Positions 8,819 through 16,963 of a stretch of DNA of 64,000 nucleotides are shown in pieces. Numbering within the stretch: position 1 is the stretch's first letter; each line of letters opens with the position of its first letter. The stretch comes from CAIOYC01 sp965277345. Its GTDB lineage: Bacteria > Pseudomonadota > Alphaproteobacteria > Caulobacterales > Caulobacteraceae. Under the pieces are notes generated by a model. The model searched no databases and was not told the DNA's origin. It saw only the letters and a list, made by a program, of their open reading frames with translations. Made by a program: the position numbers and the translations under genes. Where the stretch lies: contig CBDICI010000004.1 in NCBI GenBank assembly GCA_965277345.1, positions 1,550,001 to 1,614,000 of the forward strand, given 5' to 3'.

Positions 8819-9559
8819 TCAGATCAATCCCTTGGCCTTGAAGCTCTCCACCCCTTCGCGCCCGACGATCAGGTGGTCGTGCACGGCGATCTGCAGCGGC
8901 TTGCCGGCCTCGATCACCTGGCGGGTCATGTCGATATCGGCGCGCGACGGGGTGGGATCGCCGGAGGGATGGTTGTGCACCAGGATCACCGCCTTGGCCG
9001 ACAGTTCAAGGGCGCGGCGCATGATCTCGCGCGGATAGACCGGGGCGTGATCCACCGTGCCCTGATTCATTACCTCGTCCAGGATCAGCTGGTTCTTGGT
9101 GTCGAGGTAAAGCACACGGAACTGTTCGCGCCCCTCGTGGGCCAACGCCTGGCGCACATAGGCCAGAAGCGCCGTCCAGGAGGTGATCACGGCGCGGCCC
9201 TTCATGCGCTCCTGTCCGACCCGCATTCCGATCTCGCGCAGCGCCATGAGGTCGAGCGCCACTTCGGGGCCGACGCGCAGGCTCCGGCCGCGGCTGTCGG
9301 GCGCCGCCACCGAGCGCAACTCCGCCTCGCTGGCCGCCAGAACCGCACTGAGCGACCCGAACCGCGCCAGCAGCGCCTTGGCCAGCGGCTTCACATCTCG
9401 CTGCGGGATAGAACGGAACAGGAACAATTCCAGCAGTTCGTAATCCGGCAATCCCTTGAAGGCGGAACCGCGCGCCCGCTCGCGCAGCCGTTCGCGATGT
9501 CCGGCATTGGGCGAGACCGCCGCCGCCTCAGTTTGGAAAAGGGAAATGTGATCTTTCAC
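8819..9559 (-). CDS. radC: RadC/YicR family JAB-domain protein
   Basis: A 246-residue protein from a GTG at 9559. The open frame reaches further upstream, but that stretch lies in the downstream end of map and is not RadC-like. An N-terminal helix-hairpin-helix-like region (about 25-110) precedes a JAB/MPN metalloprotease-like domain with the zinc motif HNHPSGDPTPSRAD near the C-terminus. RadC was once linked to DNA repair; its actual biochemical role is unresolved. It ends a sfsA-map-radC unit on the minus strand, an arrangement common in alphaproteobacteria. The GTG has no strong ribosome site, so the exact start is moderately certain. Confidence 0.88.
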   Translation of the reverse strand: MKDHISLFQTEAAAVSPNAGHRERLRERARGSAFKGLPDYELLELFLFRSIPQRDVKPLAKALLARFGSLSAVLAASEAELRSVAAPDSRGRSLRVGPEVALDLMALREIGMRVGQERMKGRAVITSWTALLAYVRQALAHEGREQFRVLYLDTKNQLILDEVMNQGTVDHAPVYPREIMRRALELSAKAVILVHNHPSGDPTPSRADIDMTRQVIEAGKPLQIAVHDHLIVGREGVESFKAKGLI

Positions 9560-9608
9560 CGCGCCAAGATAGCCGAGCGTAACGGTTCGTACAGGTCGAA
9601 GGCTGAAA

Positions 9609-9635
9609 CTCCTTCCCCGCTTCGCAGGGGAGGAG
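9609..9635. repeat. TCC-rich palindrome (family B)
   Basis: Arms CTCCTTCCCC (9609-9618) and GGGGAGGAG (9627-9635) flank a short loop. It lies between the map stop and the radC start. Similar palindromes occur at 20835, 28743, 59409 and 62011. Confidence 0.7.
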
Positions 9636-9642
9636 AAGCGGA

Positions 9643-10476
9643 TCAGCCGCCCCCGGCCTGGATCGGCGGCTGGAACAGGCCGGCGGGGGAGGCGGTGAAC
9701 ACCTCCACCCCATCTTCCGTCACGCCCACCGAATGTTCGCACTGGGCCGAGAGCGACTTGTCGCGCGTCACCGCGGTCCAGCCGTCGGCCAGCACTTTGA
9801 CCGCCGGCTTGCCGAGGTTGACCATCGGCTCGACGGTGAAGAACATGCCGGGGTGCAGCTCCGTCCCCTCGCCGCGGCGGCCGTAATGCAGGATGTTGGG
9901 CGCGTCGTGGAAGATCTGACCCACCCCGTGACCACAGAAGTCGCGCACCACCGAACAGCGCTGCGCCTCCACATAACTCTGGATCGCATGGCCGATGTCG
10001 CCCAGCCGCGCCCCGGGCTTGATGGCGGAAAGGCCGCGCCTCAGCCCCTCATAGGTCACGTCCACCAGCCGCCGCGCGCGGATGGGGACGGCGCCGACGC
10101 CATACATGCGCGAATGGTCGCCGTGCCACCCGTCGACGATGACCGTGATGTCGATGTTGATGATGTCGCCCTCGCGCAGCGCCCGGGGGCCGGGGATGCC
10201 GTGGCACACCACGTGGTTGGCGGAGATGCAGACGGTCTTGGCATAGCCCTTGTAGAACAGGCAGGCGGGCAGGGCGCCGTGGTCCAGCGTGAACTGCCGC
10301 GCCAGATCGTCGAGATATTCGGTGGTGACGCCAGGCTGCACGTGGGGGGTGAGCATGTCGAGGCACTCGGCCGCCAGCCGGCCCGCGCGGCGCATCCCTT
10401 GGAACCCTTCCGGTCCATGCAGCCTGATCGCGCCGGTGCGAACCAGCGGCGCTTCGATCGTCCCGCTCATGTTCAT
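9643..10476 (-). CDS. map: Methionine aminopeptidase type I
   Basis: A 277-residue metalloprotease that removes the initiator methionine from nascent proteins. The dinuclear metal ligands are visible in order: the Asp pair in NIDITVIVDGWHGD, His in FCGHGVG, Glu in FTVEPM and Glu in SAQCEHSVGV. The catalytic-site His is in NHVVCHGIPG. The start ATG at 10476 is 7 bp after the sfsA stop, so the genes are very likely cotranscribed. The N-terminal extension of about 20 residues before the fold is short and normal for this clade. Confidence 0.95.
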   Translation of the reverse strand: MNMSGTIEAPLVRTGAIRLHGPEGFQGMRRAGRLAAECLDMLTPHVQPGVTTEYLDDLARQFTLDHGALPACLFYKGYAKTVCISANHVVCHGIPGPRALREGDIINIDITVIVDGWHGDHSRMYGVGAVPIRARRLVDVTYEGLRRGLSAIKPGARLGDIGHAIQSYVEAQRCSVVRDFCGHGVGQIFHDAPNILHYGRRGEGTELHPGMFFTVEPMVNLGKPAVKVLADGWTAVTRDKSLSAQCEHSVGVTEDGVEVFTASPAGLFQPPIQAGGG

Positions 10477-10483
10477 GCCTCGA

Positions 10484-11200
10484 TCACTCCGAACCGTTCG
10501 CGCCGAGCCAATCGACGCGCCGCGACAGGGTCACGCCGTCCACCTCGATGACGCACGCATAACATAGAACGTCCACGCCCGCACGGAAGGCATGGCGGAG
10601 CGCCGCGTGATAGGCCCTGTCGATATCGCCGGCGGTGTCGAAGCGGTGGCAGTCGGTGCGCTGGATCACGAAGAGCTGTACGGCGCGGTGGCCCTTGGCG
10701 ACCATGGCCTCAAGCTCGCGCAGGTGCCGGGCCGAGCGGGCGGCGATGCAGTCGGGGAACTCGGCCAGGCCTGGCGTGCGCATGAGGTGACAGTTCTTCA
10801 CTTCCAGCCAGCAGGGCGGGCGATCCGGCCCCTCCAGCAGGAAGTCGATGCGGCTGGCCTCGCCGTAATTCACCTCCGCGCGGACGGAGGCGTATCCGCC
10901 CAGTTCGGGGATGGCGCCGGCCCGCAGCGCCTCGGCGACGATACGATTGGGGTTCATGGTATTGACGCCGACCAGGCCGCCGTCCGCCTCCACCAGCTCC
11001 CACGTCAGCGGCAGCTTGCGCGTCCTCGATCCGCTGTGAGAACACCACACGGTCATGCCGGGCATGTTCAGGCCCAGCATGGCGCCGGGGTTGGGCGCGT
11101 GGACGGTGGTTTCACGACCGTCGTCCAGTACCACGTCGGCCAGGAACCGCTTGTAGCGCCGAACCAGGCGTCCGCGCCGCATGGGTTGTGGGAACAGCAT
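10484..11200 (-). CDS. sfsA: SfsA family protein (putative DNA-binding / nuclease-like)
   Basis: A 238-residue protein with the full SfsA signature: an N-terminal OB-like part starting MLFPQPMRRGRLVRRYKRF, NPGAMLGL, PNRIV, then a PD-(D/E)XK-like core with RIDFLL and WLEVKNCHL, FPDCIAARSARHLREL, and a C-terminal FVIQRTDCHRF. SfsA was described as a sugar-fermentation stimulation protein; its nuclease-like fold suggests DNA binding, but the activity is unproven. It is first in the sfsA-map-radC unit. The ATG at 11200 gives the family-typical N-terminus. The 182-bp region upstream separates it from the divergent molybdopterin-binding-domain gene. Confidence 0.9.
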   Translation of the reverse strand: MLFPQPMRRGRLVRRYKRFLADVVLDDGRETTVHAPNPGAMLGLNMPGMTVWCSHSGSRTRKLPLTWELVEADGGLVGVNTMNPNRIVAEALRAGAIPELGGYASVRAEVNYGEASRIDFLLEGPDRPPCWLEVKNCHLMRTPGLAEFPDCIAARSARHLRELEAMVAKGHRAVQLFVIQRTDCHRFDTAGDIDRAYHAALRHAFRAGVDVLCYACVIEVDGVTLSRRVDWLGANGSE

Positions 11201-11382
11201 GGGAGAGGCTTAGCAAATCCTCCCACGCCGTCACCCTCGGCCTCGTGTCGAGGGTCAAGGCCGGAGATTAGCGGCCCGTTTCAAAGGAAGGCGGACGCGG
11301 ATGGATTCTCGGCACAAGGCCGAGGATGACGGCGCGAAAGAAGCGACGTATGGGGTGTCGAACCGAGTGGAGGCTTAGGATC

Positions 11383-12144
11383 ATGGCGGTCGAAGGCGGC
11401 GTCCAGGCGGCGGTTCTGATCATCGGCGACGAGATCCTGTCCGGGCGCACCCAGGACACCAACCTGCGCGACATCGCCAGATACTTCGGCGCCCACGGCG
11501 TGGATATCGCGGAAGCCCGCGTGGTGGGCGATATCGAAGCGGAGATCGTCGCCGCCCTCAACCATCTGCGCACCCGCTACGCCTATGTGGTCACCACCGG
11601 CGGCATCGGTCCGACCCACGACGACATCACCGCCGATTGCGTGGCCAAGGCCTTTGGGGTGGAGCTTTATGAGCATCCGGCGATCGTCGAGATGATGACC
11701 GTGCGCTGGGGCGGCGAGCTGACGCCTGCCCGTCGGCGCATGGCCCGGGTGCCGGTGGGCGGAATCCTGGTCAAGAACCCTGTCAACGGCCCGCCCGGTT
11801 TCCAGATCGGCAATGTCTTCACCCTCGCCGGCGTGCCGCAGATCATGCGCGGCATGTTGGAGGATATCGGTCACCGGCTGGAGGGCGGCGCGGTGGTCAT
11901 CTCCAAAACCTTGCGGGTCGAGGGGTCGGGCGAAGGCGTGATCGCCGCGCCGCTGGAGGCGGTGGCTAGGGCGCACCCGGCCCTGTCGCTGGGCTCCTAC
12001 CCGTTCTTCGGGCCTGACGGCTATGGTTCGAGCCTGGTGGTGCGAGGCCGCGACCCTGCGGACGTCGAGGCGGCGATGGTGGAGCTTGAGGCGGCGCTGC
12101 GCGGTGCGGGAATCGAAGGGCTGAAGCCCATCGAGGATATGTAA
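11383..12144 (+). CDS. MoaB/CinA-type molybdopterin-binding domain protein
   Basis: A 253-residue protein starting at the ATG at 11383, with GGAGG at 11369-11373; the longer open frame from 11326 lacks a ribosome site. The N-terminal 170 residues are a MoCF/CinA-N domain (AAVLIIGDEILSGRTQDTN, then TTGGIGPTHDDITAD). These bind molybdopterin in MoeA/MogA and form the COG1058 domain in CinA. The C-terminal nicotinamide-nucleotide amidase domain of full CinA is absent, so this is a stand-alone COG1058 protein, probably a nucleotide pyrophosphatase or damage-control enzyme. It is a single gene, divergent from sfsA. Confidence 0.88.
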   Translation: MAVEGGVQAAVLIIGDEILSGRTQDTNLRDIARYFGAHGVDIAEARVVGDIEAEIVAALNHLRTRYAYVVTTGGIGPTHDDITADCVAKAFGVELYEHPAIVEMMTVRWGGELTPARRRMARVPVGGILVKNPVNGPPGFQIGNVFTLAGVPQIMRGMLEDIGHRLEGGAVVISKTLRVEGSGEGVIAAPLEAVARAHPALSLGSYPFFGPDGYGSSLVVRGRDPADVEAAMVELEAALRGAGIEGLKPIEDM

Positions 12145-12148
12145 CGGC

Positions 12149-12370
12149 TCAGTGCGGCGCGGTGGCGTGCGCTTCCGCCGCCGCCTCGGGCCGGTCCAGA
12201 CGCGCGATCTCGATCACTTCCTCGGTCACCACCACCCGATCATAGCGCTGACGCAGGGTGAGCAGGCGGTGCGCGTGGGCCAACGCCTCGTTACGTGTCA
12301 CGAATTGTTCGATCTCAAAGGCAGGAATCGTCTCCGCGCCCTCGTGCAGGTAGAAGGTATAGGTCTTCAC
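12149..12370 (-). CDS. Small conserved hypothetical protein
   Basis: 73 residues from a GTG at 12370 with a good GAGGAG ribosome site 8-13 bp upstream. It starts MKTYTFYLHEGAETIPAFE and is acidic with mixed helix and strand; there are no membrane segments or cysteines. The FYLHEG start loosely recalls small DUF6894-like proteins, but I do not assign it. It lies convergent with the upstream molybdopterin-binding-domain gene, 4 bp from its stop. Confidence 0.65.
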   Translation of the reverse strand: MKTYTFYLHEGAETIPAFEIEQFVTRNEALAHAHRLLTLRQRYDRVVVTEEVIEIARLDRPEAAAEAHATAPH

Positions 12371-12607
12371 GATACGCTCTCCTCGGCCAAGAAAGACGGG
12401 AGTGCCAAGCGCCCCTATCGAGATAGCGGCGTTCTTTGCTTCCGGCGCCGGCGGCTGACTGCCCTCATCGGCGACGACCTGAATCTAGCCGGTAAAGGCA
12501 ACGCCCGCCATATCAAATGTAAATGCCGCTTTCGCGGCGGGCGAATGGCTCTTGGGCCCGCCAGCGCTTATCCTGATTGACCTGAACCCCTTGAGTCGTT
12601 CCCGCCC

Positions 12608-14464
12608 GTGTCCATCCGCCGCCTGCCTCCCGAAACCGTGAACCGCATCGCCGCCGGCGAGGTGGTGGAGCGCCCCGCCTCGGCGGTGAAGGAGCTGGTG
12701 GAGAACGCCATCGACGCCGGCGCCGCGCGCATCGAGGTGCAGGCGGATCAGGGCGGCCTCGCCCGTATCCTGGTGGCCGACGACGGCCACGGCATGGCCG
12801 CCGATCAACTCGCCCTCGCCGTGGAGCGTCACGCCACCTCGAAACTGCCCCTCGGCGCCGATGGCGACGAGGACGGCGGCTGGGGCCTGCTGAATGTCGC
12901 CACCCTGGGGTTCCGGGGCGAGGCCCTGCCCTCGATCGGCTCGGTGGCGCGGCTGTCCATCGCCTCGCGCGCGCGGGGCCACGATGACGCCTATGTGATC
13001 GCGGTGAATGGTGGGGCGATGGCGGCGGTGGCGCCCTGCGGCTTTCCCGGCCCCCACGGGGCGCGGGTGGAGGTGCGCGACCTGTTCTTCGCCACCCCCG
13101 CGCGGCTGAAGTTCATGAAGTCGGAGCGCTCCGAGGCGCTGGCCATCACCGAGGAGCTGAAGCGCCAGGCCATGGCGCACGCGGCAGTGGGATTCAGCCT
13201 CGACCTCGATGGTCGGAGCGTGCTCCGGCTGCAGTCCGAGCCCGCAGGGTCGGAGGGACGCCTGCGCCGGCTGGCCGCCGTGCTCGGCCGCGACTTCCAC
13301 CAGAACGCGCTGGAGATTGACCAGAGCCGCGAGGGCGTGCGCCTGTCGGGCTTCGCCGGCCTGCCCACCTATTCGCGCGGAAACGCGGCGCACCAGTACC
13401 TGTTCGTCAACGGCCGCCCGGTGAAGGACCGCCTGCTGGCGGGGGCCCTGCGCGCCGCCTATGCGGACTTCCTGGCGCGCGACCGGCATCCGGTGGCGGC
13501 GCTCTATGTGGAGCTGGAGGCGGGGCTGGTGGATGTGAACGTGCATCCGGCCAAGGCGGAGGTGCGCTTTCGCGACCCGGCCCTGGTGCGCGGCCTGATC
13601 ATCGGCGCCCTGCGCCACGCGCTGGCGGGGGCCGGCCATCGCGCCGCCACCACCACGGCGGGGCAGGCGCTGGCGGGGTTCGTCCCCGGCGGTGCGCTGG
13701 GCGTCTCGGCGTCGGCCTATGCCTGGAGCGGCGGCGGGCGGGGCTATCCCGGCCCCTCGCCTCTGGCGCTCAGCGCCGCGGCGGCCCTGTCGTTGCCGGG
13801 GGTGGAGGCGGTGTCGGCCCGGTTCGAGTCGCCGTTCGTCGAACAGGACCAAGCCTCGAACGGGCAGGTCATCGACCCGGTGGACTATCCGCTGGGCGCG
13901 GCGCGGGCGCAACTGCACGAAACCTATATCCTCAGCCAGACCCGCGACGGGTTGGTCATCGTCGATCAGCACGCCGCGCACGAGCGGCTGGTCTATGAGC
14001 GGATGAAGGCGGAGTCCGAGGACGGCCGGGTGGCGCGCCAGGCGCTGCTGCTGCCCGAAGTCGTGGAGCTCGACCCAGCGGCGGCGGAGCGGCTGGTGGG
14101 CCGCGCCGATGAACTGGCGGCGTTGGGCCTGATGCTGGAGGCCTTCGGTCCCGGCGCGGTGCTGGTGCGCGAAACCCCGGCGGCGCTGGGCGAGACCGAC
14201 GTGCAGGGCTTGGTGCGCGACATCGCCGACGATCTGGCGGAGAGCGGCGCGGCGCTGGCGCTCAGCGAGCGGCTGGCGGAGGTGGCGGGGACCATGGCCT
14301 GCCACGGCTCGGTCCGGGCCGGTCGGCGGCTTGCGGCGGCGGAGATGAACGCGCTGCTGCGCCAGATGGAGGCCACGCCCCATTCCGGCCAATGCAACCA
14401 CGGCCGCCCCACCTATGTGGAGCTGAAACTGGCGGACGTGGAGCGGCTGTTCGGCCGGCGCTAG
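12608..14464 (+). CDS. mutL: DNA mismatch repair protein MutL (endonuclease type)
   Basis: 618 residues from a GTG at 12608. The N-terminal GHKL ATPase has VENAIDAGA (Asn33), DDGHGM (58-63) and ATSKL. A transducer domain and a variable Pro/Ala/Gly linker (about 345-440) precede the C-terminal dimerisation domain. That domain carries the metal-binding endonuclease motif DQHAAHERLVYE (453-464) and CNHGRP (Cys596). This is the MutL form that nicks DNA itself, found in bacteria without MutH, so strand-specific repair here should be MutH-independent. The stop codon overlaps the stop of the convergent 56-residue gene within the palindrome CTAG. Confidence 0.95.
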   Translation: MSIRRLPPETVNRIAAGEVVERPASAVKELVENAIDAGAARIEVQADQGGLARILVADDGHGMAADQLALAVERHATSKLPLGADGDEDGGWGLLNVATLGFRGEALPSIGSVARLSIASRARGHDDAYVIAVNGGAMAAVAPCGFPGPHGARVEVRDLFFATPARLKFMKSERSEALAITEELKRQAMAHAAVGFSLDLDGRSVLRLQSEPAGSEGRLRRLAAVLGRDFHQNALEIDQSREGVRLSGFAGLPTYSRGNAAHQYLFVNGRPVKDRLLAGALRAAYADFLARDRHPVAALYVELEAGLVDVNVHPAKAEVRFRDPALVRGLIIGALRHALAGAGHRAATTTAGQALAGFVPGGALGVSASAYAWSGGGRGYPGPSPLALSAAAALSLPGVEAVSARFESPFVEQDQASNGQVIDPVDYPLGAARAQLHETYILSQTRDGLVIVDQHAAHERLVYERMKAESEDGRVARQALLLPEVVELDPAAAERLVGRADELAALGLMLEAFGPGAVLVRETPAALGETDVQGLVRDIADDLAESGAALALSERLAEVAGTMACHGSVRAGRRLAAAEMNALLRQMEATPHSGQCNHGRPTYVELKLADVERLFGRR

Positions 14465-14631
14465 CTCTTGCGCAGCGCCGGGCGGGACTTTGACGCGGCC
14501 GCGGCGGCGGCCACGCGCTCGGTTTGACGGCGACCCTGTTGGCCGGGTCCATGCCCGCCCGCCGCGGCGGCTTTTTTGGCCACCAGTTCGGCCATGATCT
14601 CGGCGGGGGTCTTTTTCGGCGTATCGGTCAT
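14461..14631 (-). CDS. Small basic Ala-rich hypothetical protein
   Basis: 56 residues from the ATG at 14631; a longer in-frame start at 14733 would run into the rsmD 3' end and is not needed. The sequence begins MTDTPKKTPAEIMAELVAK and ends in a basic, alanine-rich tail (AAAAAASKSRPALRKS). It is a helical N-terminal half with a disordered C-terminal half. It is probably the last gene after rsmD on the minus strand (34 bp gap), and its stop is shared with mutL in CTAG. No family is recognised. Confidence 0.55.
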   Translation of the reverse strand: MTDTPKKTPAEIMAELVAKKAAAAGGHGPGQQGRRQTERVAAAAAASKSRPALRKS

Positions 14632-14665
14632 GAGGCTGTTTAGCACGGTTAGCGCGCCGGAAGGA

Positions 14666-15235
14666 CTAACCCGCGCCAAATCGCAGAAACCAGACCCGCG
14701 CCGCGCCCCAGGTGCGATCGTCGAGTGGAGCATAGCCCGGCGCGGCGGGTGCGGGTTCGCCTGCGCCGCGTTCCAACACGACGACGGCGCCGGGCTTGAG
14801 CCAGCCTCCCGCCGCCAGGCTTTCCAGCGCCCGCTCCCCTAGCCCCATGCCGTAGGGCGGGTCGAGGAAGGCGAGGTCGAAGGGGTCGCCGGCGCCGGCG
14901 GGGCGAAGGCCTAGATCGGTGGCGTCGCGGCGATGCACGCGCGTCTCGCCGAACAGGTGCAAGGCTTCGATATTGTCGCGGATGGCGCCGCGCGCCGCTT
15001 CGCCCGTCTCCACGAACAGACAGAAGGCCGCGCCGCGCGACAGCGCCTCGATCCCAAGACCGCCCGATCCGGCGAAGAGGTCGATCGCGCGCGCGCCGTC
15101 CAGGTCGGGCGCCCAGGACGCGTGGCTCAGCACGTTGAACAGGGCCTGCCGCGCCCGATCCGCCGTCGGGCGGGTGGCGGAGCCCGGCGGCGCGATCAGC
15201 GCTCTGCCGCGAAATCGGCCGGAAACGATCCTCAC
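14666..15235 (-). CDS. rsmD: 16S rRNA (guanine966-N2)-methyltransferase
   Basis: A 189-residue Rossmann methyltransferase. MRIVSGRFRGRAL and RPTADRARQALFN are the RsmD N-terminal signature, DLFAGSGGLGIEALSRG is the SAM-binding motif I, and FLDPPY is the catalytic motif IV of N-methylating enzymes. It methylates G966 in the small-subunit rRNA. It starts 2 bp after the stop of the pseudouridine synthase gene, so the two RNA-modification genes form one unit. Confidence 0.93.
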   Translation of the reverse strand: MRIVSGRFRGRALIAPPGSATRPTADRARQALFNVLSHASWAPDLDGARAIDLFAGSGGLGIEALSRGAAFCLFVETGEAARGAIRDNIEALHLFGETRVHRRDATDLGLRPAGAGDPFDLAFLDPPYGMGLGERALESLAAGGWLKPGAVVVLERGAGEPAPAAPGYAPLDDRTWGAARVWFLRFGAG

Positions 15236-15237
15236 GC

Positions 15238-16452
15238 CTAGCGCCGGGGCGGCTTGGCAGGTGTGGCGCGGCGGGGCTTGCCCGGGCGGGCTTCCGTCTT
15301 GGCCTCGGCCTTGGCGACGCGCATCTGCCGCGCCTTGTCCGGGCTTGGTTTGCCGAAGGTGAGGTCGGTGGCGCCCCGCGGCGCCTTGGCGGCGGCCGTG
15401 GGCTTTCCGGGCTTTCCGGGCTTGGTCGGGGCGGCGTGCGGCGAGAGCTTCTTCTTCGGCTTGGCCCAGCCGGCCTTGTATTCCTTCTTCTTCGGCGGCT
15501 CGGCATCAGGGTCGGCTTTGCGCGGCGCGCTCTTGTCGGGGCGGGGCCGGACCGGGCCCCTGGACAGCAGCAGGCCATAGGTCTTCTCTCCACCCCCCTT
15601 TCTTTCCGGCGGCATGGTTTCCGGCGGGACGATATCGGCGAGTTGTTCGCGGATCACGCGGGGACCCACCTCCTCCGCCGCGCCCACGGGCAGGGTGGCC
15701 AGTGCGAAGGGCCCATAGGCGACGCGGATGAGGCGGTTCACCTTCAGGCCCAGATGCTCCAGCACGCGGCGCACCTCGCGGTTCTTGCCCTCGGTGAGGG
15801 AGACGGTGATCCACACATTGGCCGGACCCTTGCGGTCCACATCCATCGCCGCGTGCTTGACCTTGTCGAGCTTGGCCTCGATGGCGCCATAGCGCACGCC
15901 CTCCACGGTGATCCCGTTCTTCAGCCGGTCGAGCTTTTCCTGGCTGGTGTGGCCATAGGCTCTGGCGCGATAGATGCGGACCCAGCCGGTGGACGGTTGC
16001 TCCAGCGCGCGGGCCAGCTCCCCGTCGTTGGTGAGCAGCAATAGCCCCTCCGACGCCAGGTCCAGGCGCCCGACCGAGATCACCCGCGGCAGGCCCTCGG
16101 GCAGATGATCGAACACGGTGGGCCGGTCCTTGGGGTCCTTATGCGCGGTGATCAGGCCCACGGGCTTGTGGTAGCGCCACAGCCGCGCCGACTCCTTGTC
16201 GCTCACCACCGCGCCGTTGACGGTGAGGATGTCGCTGGGGCCGATCTTCACCGCGGGTGTGGTCAGGACGGCGCCGTTCAGCGCCACGCGGCCCTCGGCG
16301 ATCAGGCGCTCTACATCGCGGCGCGAGGCGACGCCGGCGCGGGCCAGCGCCTTGGCCACGCGCTCGCCGTCCTTGGCCGGGGACGCTTGGGCCTGACCGG
16401 ACGCTTGACCTTGGCGGGGGGGGCGGCTTGGGTGGTTCTCGTGATCGACCAT
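15238..16452 (-). CDS. RluB-type rRNA pseudouridine synthase with long basic tail
   Basis: 404 residues from the ATG at 16452. An N-terminal S4 RNA-binding domain (RVAKALARAGVASRRDVERL) is followed by an RsuA/RluB/RluE pseudouridine synthase domain with the catalytic aspartate in GRLDLASEGLLLLTNDGEL and with KNREVRRVLEHLGL. From about residue 275 the tail is rich in Lys, Pro and Ala (KADPDAEPPKKK, KPGKPGKP), as in other alphaproteobacterial members. It modifies a uridine in 23S (or 16S) rRNA; which one is not certain, although 23S U2605 is usual for RluB. A longer upstream frame is antisense to tadA and is rejected. Its start overlaps the tadA start by 12 bp, divergently. Confidence 0.9.
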   Translation of the reverse strand: MVDHENHPSRPPRQGQASGQAQASPAKDGERVAKALARAGVASRRDVERLIAEGRVALNGAVLTTPAVKIGPSDILTVNGAVVSDKESARLWRYHKPVGLITAHKDPKDRPTVFDHLPEGLPRVISVGRLDLASEGLLLLTNDGELARALEQPSTGWVRIYRARAYGHTSQEKLDRLKNGITVEGVRYGAIEAKLDKVKHAAMDVDRKGPANVWITVSLTEGKNREVRRVLEHLGLKVNRLIRVAYGPFALATLPVGAAEEVGPRVIREQLADIVPPETMPPERKGGGEKTYGLLLSRGPVRPRPDKSAPRKADPDAEPPKKKEYKAGWAKPKKKLSPHAAPTKPGKPGKPTAAAKAPRGATDLTFGKPSPDKARQMRVAKAEAKTEARPGKPRRATPAKPPRR

Positions 16453-16902
16453 GATGCGAAGACCATGTGCATTGCGCTGGCCGAGGCGCAAGCCGCCGCC
16501 GACGCGGGCGAGACGCCGGTGGGCGCGGTGATCGTCGATCCGGCCACCGGCGCGGTGGTGGCCCGGGCCGGCAACGCCCCCATCGGCCTGCACGATCCCA
16601 CCGCCCATGCGGAAATCCGCGCCATCCGCGCCGCCGCTGCCAAGCTCGGCAATTACCGGCTGACGGGGCTGGATCTGTTCGTCACGCTGGAGCCCTGCGC
16701 CATGTGCGCCGGCGCGATCAGCCACGCCCGGATCGGCCGGCTGGTGTTCGCCGCCGCCGACCCCAAGGGCGGCGGGGTGATCCACGGCTCCAGGGTGTTC
16801 GACCAGCCGACCTGCCACTGGAGGCCGAAGGTTGAGCACGGCGTGCTGGCCGAGGAGAGCGCTGAGCTGCTGCGCAGCTTCTTCCGGGCGCGGCGAGGCT
16901 AG
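16441..16902 (+). CDS. tadA: tRNA-specific adenosine deaminase TadA
   Basis: 153 residues if the GTG at 16441 is used, or 145 from the ATG at 16465. The GTG places MIDHDAKTMCIALAEA in register with the usual family start. The zinc deaminase signature is complete: HAE (His56, Glu58) and PCAMC (Cys86, Cys89). TadA converts the A34 wobble base of tRNA-Arg(ACG) to inosine. The upstream open frame to 16105 is antisense to the pseudouridine synthase and not coding. With the GTG start, the first 12 bp overlap the divergent neighbour's start, so both promoters must lie inside the opposite coding sequence. Confidence 0.92.
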   Translation: MIDHDAKTMCIALAEAQAAADAGETPVGAVIVDPATGAVVARAGNAPIGLHDPTAHAEIRAIRAAAAKLGNYRLTGLDLFVTLEPCAMCAGAISHARIGRLVFAAADPKGGGVIHGSRVFDQPTCHWRPKVEHGVLAEESAELLRSFFRARRG

Positions 16903-16904
16903 TT

Positions 16905-16943
16905 TGCATCCAGTTGCATGAGCATGTATGTATAATGCATTCG
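16905..16943 (+). promoter_or_regulatory. Toxin-antitoxin promoter with phased TGCAT sites
   Basis: A consensus -10 box TATAAT lies at 16931-16936, 28 bp before the antitoxin GTG. TGCAT occurs at 16905, 16915 and 16936, spaced 10 and 21 bp (one and two helical turns). This places potential binding sites on one face of the DNA across the promoter, as expected for antitoxin autoregulation. The -35 is not clear. Confidence 0.5.
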
Positions 16944-16963
16944 GGTAAATGCTGGAGTCGGCC

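Noticed and set aside
12485..14401. 638-residue minus-strand open frame
   Set aside because: It is antisense to mutL, with typical high-GC shadow composition.
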